This document shows, piece after piece, positions 8,603-10,734 of a DNA stretch of 10,734 nt. The stretch's first letter is position 1. Each line of letters begins with the position of its first letter. Under the pieces are notes generated by a model. That model was given only the letters and a program-made list of their open reading frames with translations, was not told where the DNA came from and made no database searches. Made by a program: the position numbers and the translations under genes. The stretch comes from Microbacteriaceae bacterium. GTDB lineage: Bacteria > Actinomycetota > Actinomycetes > Actinomycetales > Microbacteriaceae. The stretch is from contig JAAYAS010000051.1 in NCBI GenBank assembly GCA_012719255.1, forward strand, positions 1 to 10,734, given 5' to 3'.

Positions 8603-8895
8603 TGCGAACGTGCATCGGATGCCGGTCGCGCGCCCCACGAGCAGCGCTTCAGCGCTTCGTCGTGGTCGAGGGGAAGCTCGTGCTCGATGCACGGGCCTCG
8701 GCACCGGGGCGCGGGGCGTGGGTGCATCCCGACCCCGACTGCGTGCGCACCGCGATCGAGCGCCGGGCCTTCCGGCGGGCGCTCCGGGTCGCGGACGCGG
8801 TCGAGGATGCGGCGCGGGCGTACGCCGACAAACTTTCCGGGGCACCCGTCCCGGATGTGACAGCAGAGGTTGATCGGACCATGGACCAGTCATGA
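8593..8895 (+). CDS. ylxR: YlxR family RNA-binding protein
   Basis: A small basic protein of 100 residues between nusA and infB, the standard place for YlxR (DUF448). The N-terminal signature RTCIGCR (5-11) and the GRGAWVHP motif (39-46) are both present, followed by an arginine-rich helix (TAIERRAFRRALRV). YlxR proteins bind RNA; in Bacillus subtilis the protein has been reported to modulate RNase P. There are two possible starts. ATG at 8593, one base after the nusA stop, has AGGAG at 8584-8588 but with a short 4-base spacing. GTG at 8602 begins right at the RTCIGCR motif and fits a leaderless start from TAGTAT. I list the longer form. The last codons (…VDRTMDQS) are followed by a TGA in ATGA that begins a tiny downstream ORF. 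Confidence 0.92.
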   Translation: MGRVRTCIGCRSRAPRAALQRFVVVEGKLVLDARASAPGRGAWVHPDPDCVRTAIERRAFRRALRVADAVEDAARAYADKLSGAPVPDVTAEVDRTMDQS

Positions 8896-8926
8896 GTGAC
8901 TCGCGATGAGGCACAAGCGACGTTGA
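8892..8926 (+). other. Two overlapping minimal ORFs in the infB leader (low confidence)
   Basis: ATG at 8892 shares ATGA with the ylxR stop and encodes MSDSR (stop 8907-8909). ATG at 8906 shares ATGA with that stop and encodes MRHKRR (stop 8924-8926), which includes AGG and CGA, codons expected to be rare at this GC content. Neither has a good SD, but ATGA overlaps allow reinitiation. The second ends 2 bases before a strong hairpin. They could be regulatory leader ORFs or chance. Confidence 0.2.
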
Positions 8927-8928
8927 TC

Positions 8929-8956
8929 GGTCCGCTCCCCACCGGGGCAGCGGACC
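8929..8956 (+). promoter_or_regulatory. Strong hairpin just upstream of the infB ribosome binding site
   Basis: GGTCCGCT (8929-8936) is perfectly complementary to AGCGGACC (8949-8956); inside it CCCC (8937-8940) pairs with GGGG (8944-8947), giving about 12 base pairs with one bulged C and an ACC loop. No T-run follows, so it is not a classical intrinsic terminator; the infB SD begins 5 bases later. It may be a processing, standby or attenuation element, or a weak U-less terminator. Confidence 0.6.
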
Positions 8957-8960
8957 CGGT

Positions 8961-8967
8961 GAGGAGA
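8961..8967 (+). promoter_or_regulatory. Ribosome binding site of infB
   Basis: GAGGAGA lies 3 bases before the start-proximal AAA and about 4-5 bases (counted from the core) before the GTG at 8971. It supports the GTG start of IF-2. Confidence 0.7.
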
Positions 8968-8970
8968 AAA

Positions 8971-10734
8971 GTGGCAAAACCACGCGTGCATGAGATCGCC
9001 GCCGAGATGGGCGTCGAGTCGAAGACCGTTCTGGCGACGCTCCAGGAGATGGGCGAGTTCGTCAAGACCGCGTCGTCGAGCGTCGAGCCGCCGGTGGCCC
9101 GGCGGCTGCGCGAAGAGCTGAAGCGCCGCGCCGAGCAGGGCTCGGGCGGCGACGCGAAGAAGGACGCGGCCCCCGCCGCGCCCGCGACGCCGTCGCCGGC
9201 GGCGCCGAAGCCCGCGACGCCGAAGAGCGCCGCGAAGCCCGGCGCCCGCGGCGGCGCGACCCCGGGCGCGAAGCCCGGTGCGAAGCCCGGCGGCGCGGCG
9301 AAGCCCGCGCCGAAGCGCGGCGCGACGCCGAAGCCCCCGGCTCCGGCCCCCCGCTCGGGCGTCACCCCGACCCCGACGCCGAAGCCCGGTCAGCCGGGCC
9401 GTCCGTCGCGCTCGGGCGTCACCCCGACCCCGACGCCGGGCCCCGGCCAGCCGGGCCGTCCGTCGCGCTCGGGCGTCACCCCGACGCCGACCCCGGCCGC
9501 GAAGCCGGCCGAGCAGAAGCGCTCGGCGCCGAAGCCCGGCGGCGACGCCCCGAAGCCCGGCGCCCCGAAGCCCGGCGGCGACGCGCCGAAGCCCGGCGAC
9601 AACATGCCGCGGCCCCGCGGCCCGCGTCCCGGCAACAACCCCTACGCCTCGGCGCAGGGGATGGGCCGACCGCGCCCCGGCAACAACCCGTTCACGTCGA
9701 AGCAGGGCGGCGGCCAGGGCGGTCCCCGTCCCGGCATGCCGCGGCCGCAGGCGCCCGCCGGCGGTCCGCGCCCGCAGGCGCCCCGTCCCGGCCAGCCGCG
9801 CATCCTGCCCGGCGAGCGCCCGCAGGGCCCCGGCGGCCGCGGTCGCCCCGGCGGTGGCGGCGGCGGTGCCGGTCGTCCCGGCGGCGGTGGTGGCGGCGGC
9901 GGCTTCGCCGGGCGTCCCGGCGGCGGTCGTCCCGGTGGCGGCGGCGGTCGTCGCGGCGGCACGGCCGGCGCGTTCGGCCGCGGCGGCGGCAAGTCGCGCT
10001 CGCGCAAGTCGAAGCGGACGAAGCGGGCCGAGTTCGAGATGCGGGAGGCGCCGCTGATCGGCGGCGTCCAGGTTCCCCGCGGCGACGGCGAGACCCGCAT
10101 CCGGCTGCGCCGCGGCGCGTCGATCGCCGACTTCGCCGACAAGATCGACGTCTCGCCCGGCGACCTCGTCACGGTGCTCTTCCACCTCGGCGAGATGGCC
10201 ACGGCGACGGAGTCGCTCGACGAGGCGACCTTCCAGATCCTCGGCGAGGAGCTCGGCTACCGCATCGAGATCGTCTCGCCCGAGGACGAGGACCGCGAGC
10301 TGCTCGAGTCGTTCGACATCGACCTCGAGGCCGAGGGGCTCGAGGACGAGTCGGAGCTCGAGGCGCGCCCGCCGGTCGTCACCGTCATGGGCCACGTCGA
10401 CCACGGCAAGACCCGCCTGCTCGACGCGATCCGCAAGTCGGAGGTCGGCGCGGGCGAGGCCGGCGGCATCACCCAGCACATCGGCGCCTACCAGGTGCGC
10501 CGCGAGCACGACGGCGTCAAGCGCTCGATCACGTTCATCGACACCCCCGGTCACGAGGCCTTCACGGCCATGCGCGCCCGCGGTGCGTCGGTCACCGACA
10601 TCGCGATCCTCGTGGTGGCGGCCGACGACGGCATCATGCCGCAGACGATCGAGTCGATAAACCACGCTAAGTCCGCTGATATCCCTATCGTAGTCGCTAT
10701 CAACAAGATGGACGTTCCCGGCGCCAATCCCGAA
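8971..10734 (+). CDS. infB: Translation initiation factor IF-2 (3'-truncated by the window)
   Basis: 588 codons are visible without a stop; the rest of the G domain and domains II-IV lie beyond the window. IF-2 is the GTPase that brings fMet-tRNA to the 30S subunit and promotes subunit joining. Residues 5-50 are the first IF2_N domain (start KPRVHEIAAEMGV). Residues about 55-345 form a disordered Ala/Pro/Gly/Lys/Arg linker with tandem repeats and a Gly-rich RPGGG region. A second conserved N-terminal segment follows (about 352-470). The G domain has G1 GHVDHGKT (474-481), GGIT (498-501), G3 DTPGHEAF (524-531) and G4 NKMD (578-581). The GTG start gives an N-terminus (MAKPRVHEIA) that matches IF-2 proteins and has a good SD. 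The last 26 codons have unlike codon use (see findings), so residues 563-588 may not belong to the same genome. Confidence 0.95.
   Translation, partial: MAKPRVHEIAAEMGVESKTVLATLQEMGEFVKTASSSVEPPVARRLREELKRRAEQGSGGDAKKDAAPAAPATPSPAAPKPATPKSAAKPGARGGATPGAKPGAKPGGAAKPAPKRGATPKPPAPAPRSGVTPTPTPKPGQPGRPSRSGVTPTPTPGPGQPGRPSRSGVTPTPTPAAKPAEQKRSAPKPGGDAPKPGAPKPGGDAPKPGDNMPRPRGPRPGNNPYASAQGMGRPRPGNNPFTSKQGGGQGGPRPGMPRPQAPAGGPRPQAPRPGQPRILPGERPQGPGGRGRPGGGGGGAGRPGGGGGGGGFAGRPGGGRPGGGGGRRGGTAGAFGRGGGKSRSRKSKRTKRAEFEMREAPLIGGVQVPRGDGETRIRLRRGASIADFADKIDVSPGDLVTVLFHLGEMATATESLDEATFQILGEELGYRIEIVSPEDEDRELLESFDIDLEAEGLEDESELEARPPVVTVMGHVDHGKTRLLDAIRKSEVGAGEAGGITQHIGAYQVRREHDGVKRSITFIDTPGHEAFTAMRARGASVTDIAILVVAADDGIMPQTIESINHAKSADIPIVVAINKMDVPGANPE
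9352..9495 (+). repeat. Tandem 57-base repeat in the IF-2 linker
   Basis: Units begin at 9352, 9409 and 9466 with the same CGCTCGGGCGTCACCCCGAC. Two full units of 57 bases (19 codons; RSGVTPTPTP followed by a PGQPGRPS part) are followed by a third covering at least the first 30 bases. The repeat is in frame and nearly identical at the DNA level (differences include aagcccggt versus ggccccggc), pointing to recent slippage or unequal recombination. Confidence 0.85.
9526..9600 (+). repeat. APKPG(GD) short repeats in the IF-2 linker
   Basis: Four in-frame copies of APKPG, alternating with GGD spacers (APKPGGD, APKPG, APKPGGD, APKPGD), span codons 186-210. The period is 12 codons for the pair. 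They add to the disordered basic linker and are likely to vary in copy number between strains. Confidence 0.7.
9841..10020 (+). repeat. Glycine/arginine-rich low-complexity segment of IF-2
   Basis: Codons 291-350 encode runs of glycine broken by RPG and RGG motifs and end in a basic cluster (SRSRKSKRTKR) just before the second conserved domain. GGC/GGT runs dominate. Such segments often bind RNA non-specifically; here that is inference. Confidence 0.75.

Noticed and set aside
8889..8902. Small inverted repeat AGTCA-TGAG-TGACT over the ylxR stop.
   Set aside because: Only 5 bp with a 4-base loop; too weak to call on its own beside the much stronger hairpin downstream.
8929..8956. A classical Rho-independent terminator between ylxR and infB.
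   Set aside because: The stem is strong, but no T-run follows and the infB SD begins right after, so I list it as a leader hairpin rather than a terminator.
9352..9600. A CRISPR array or mobile-element repeat.
   Set aside because: The repeats are in frame with infB, adjacent without spacers, and encode a known type of disordered IF-2 linker.
8890..10665. A 591-residue open frame on the minus strand opposite infB.
   Set aside because: It is a by-product of strong G/C third-position bias. Its translation is repetitive Arg/Ala/Gly/Leu with no motif, no SD and no start context, and it covers a certain infB gene.

Overview
The window is very GC-rich (roughly 70% or more by eye, third codon positions almost all G or C) and has tightly packed genes, all on the + strand. 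The protein motifs, weak Shine-Dalgarno sites, TANNNT promoter-like elements close to start codons and the gene order point to a high-GC actinobacterium. The family Microbacteriaceae is my best guess, from gene order and protein style as I remember them, not from a search. No tRNA, rRNA, insertion sequence, CRISPR array or phage gene is visible. No stretch longer than about 75 bases lacks a gene; the longest gap is 8896-8970.

Layout. (1) 1-556 is the C-terminal part of ispG (MEP isoprenoid pathway). (2) 566-5671 is a six-gene, overlapping, probably co-translated module: a MoxR-type AAA+ ATPase, a DUF58 protein, a small single-pass membrane protein, two membrane-anchored von Willebrand factor A (VWA) proteins and a membrane-anchored TPR-like protein. 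This is the Bat/MoxR-VWA type of system; its exact role in actinobacteria is not established. (3) 5695-7494 is proS (prolyl-tRNA synthetase). (4) 7536-10734 is the nusA-ylxR-infB cluster (transcription elongation/antitermination, YlxR RNA-binding protein, initiation factor IF-2), with infB cut off by the window end.

How the genes work together. In the MoxR-VWA module, charge patterns around the membrane segments suggest that the ATPase, the DUF58 protein and the tail of the small membrane protein face the cytoplasm. The two VWA domains and the TPR-like domain appear to face outward, so the module looks like an ATP-driven device that handles or assembles proteins across the membrane. The flanking genes are housekeeping information-processing genes. 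rimP, common upstream of nusA, is absent here.

Most worth a second look: (a) an abrupt loss of the genome's codon bias in the last 78 bases of the partial infB, suggesting an assembly chimera or a recombination breakpoint; (b) TAG stop codons that also form the first half of TAGNNT -10-like elements at three transcription-unit boundaries, some spaced for leaderless starts; (c) a leader between ylxR and infB with two minimal overlapping ORFs, a strong hairpin and a possible alternative pairing; (d) a GELG loop in NusA KH1. The MoxR-VWA module is a recognised type of system, and I did not find an obviously new multi-gene system.
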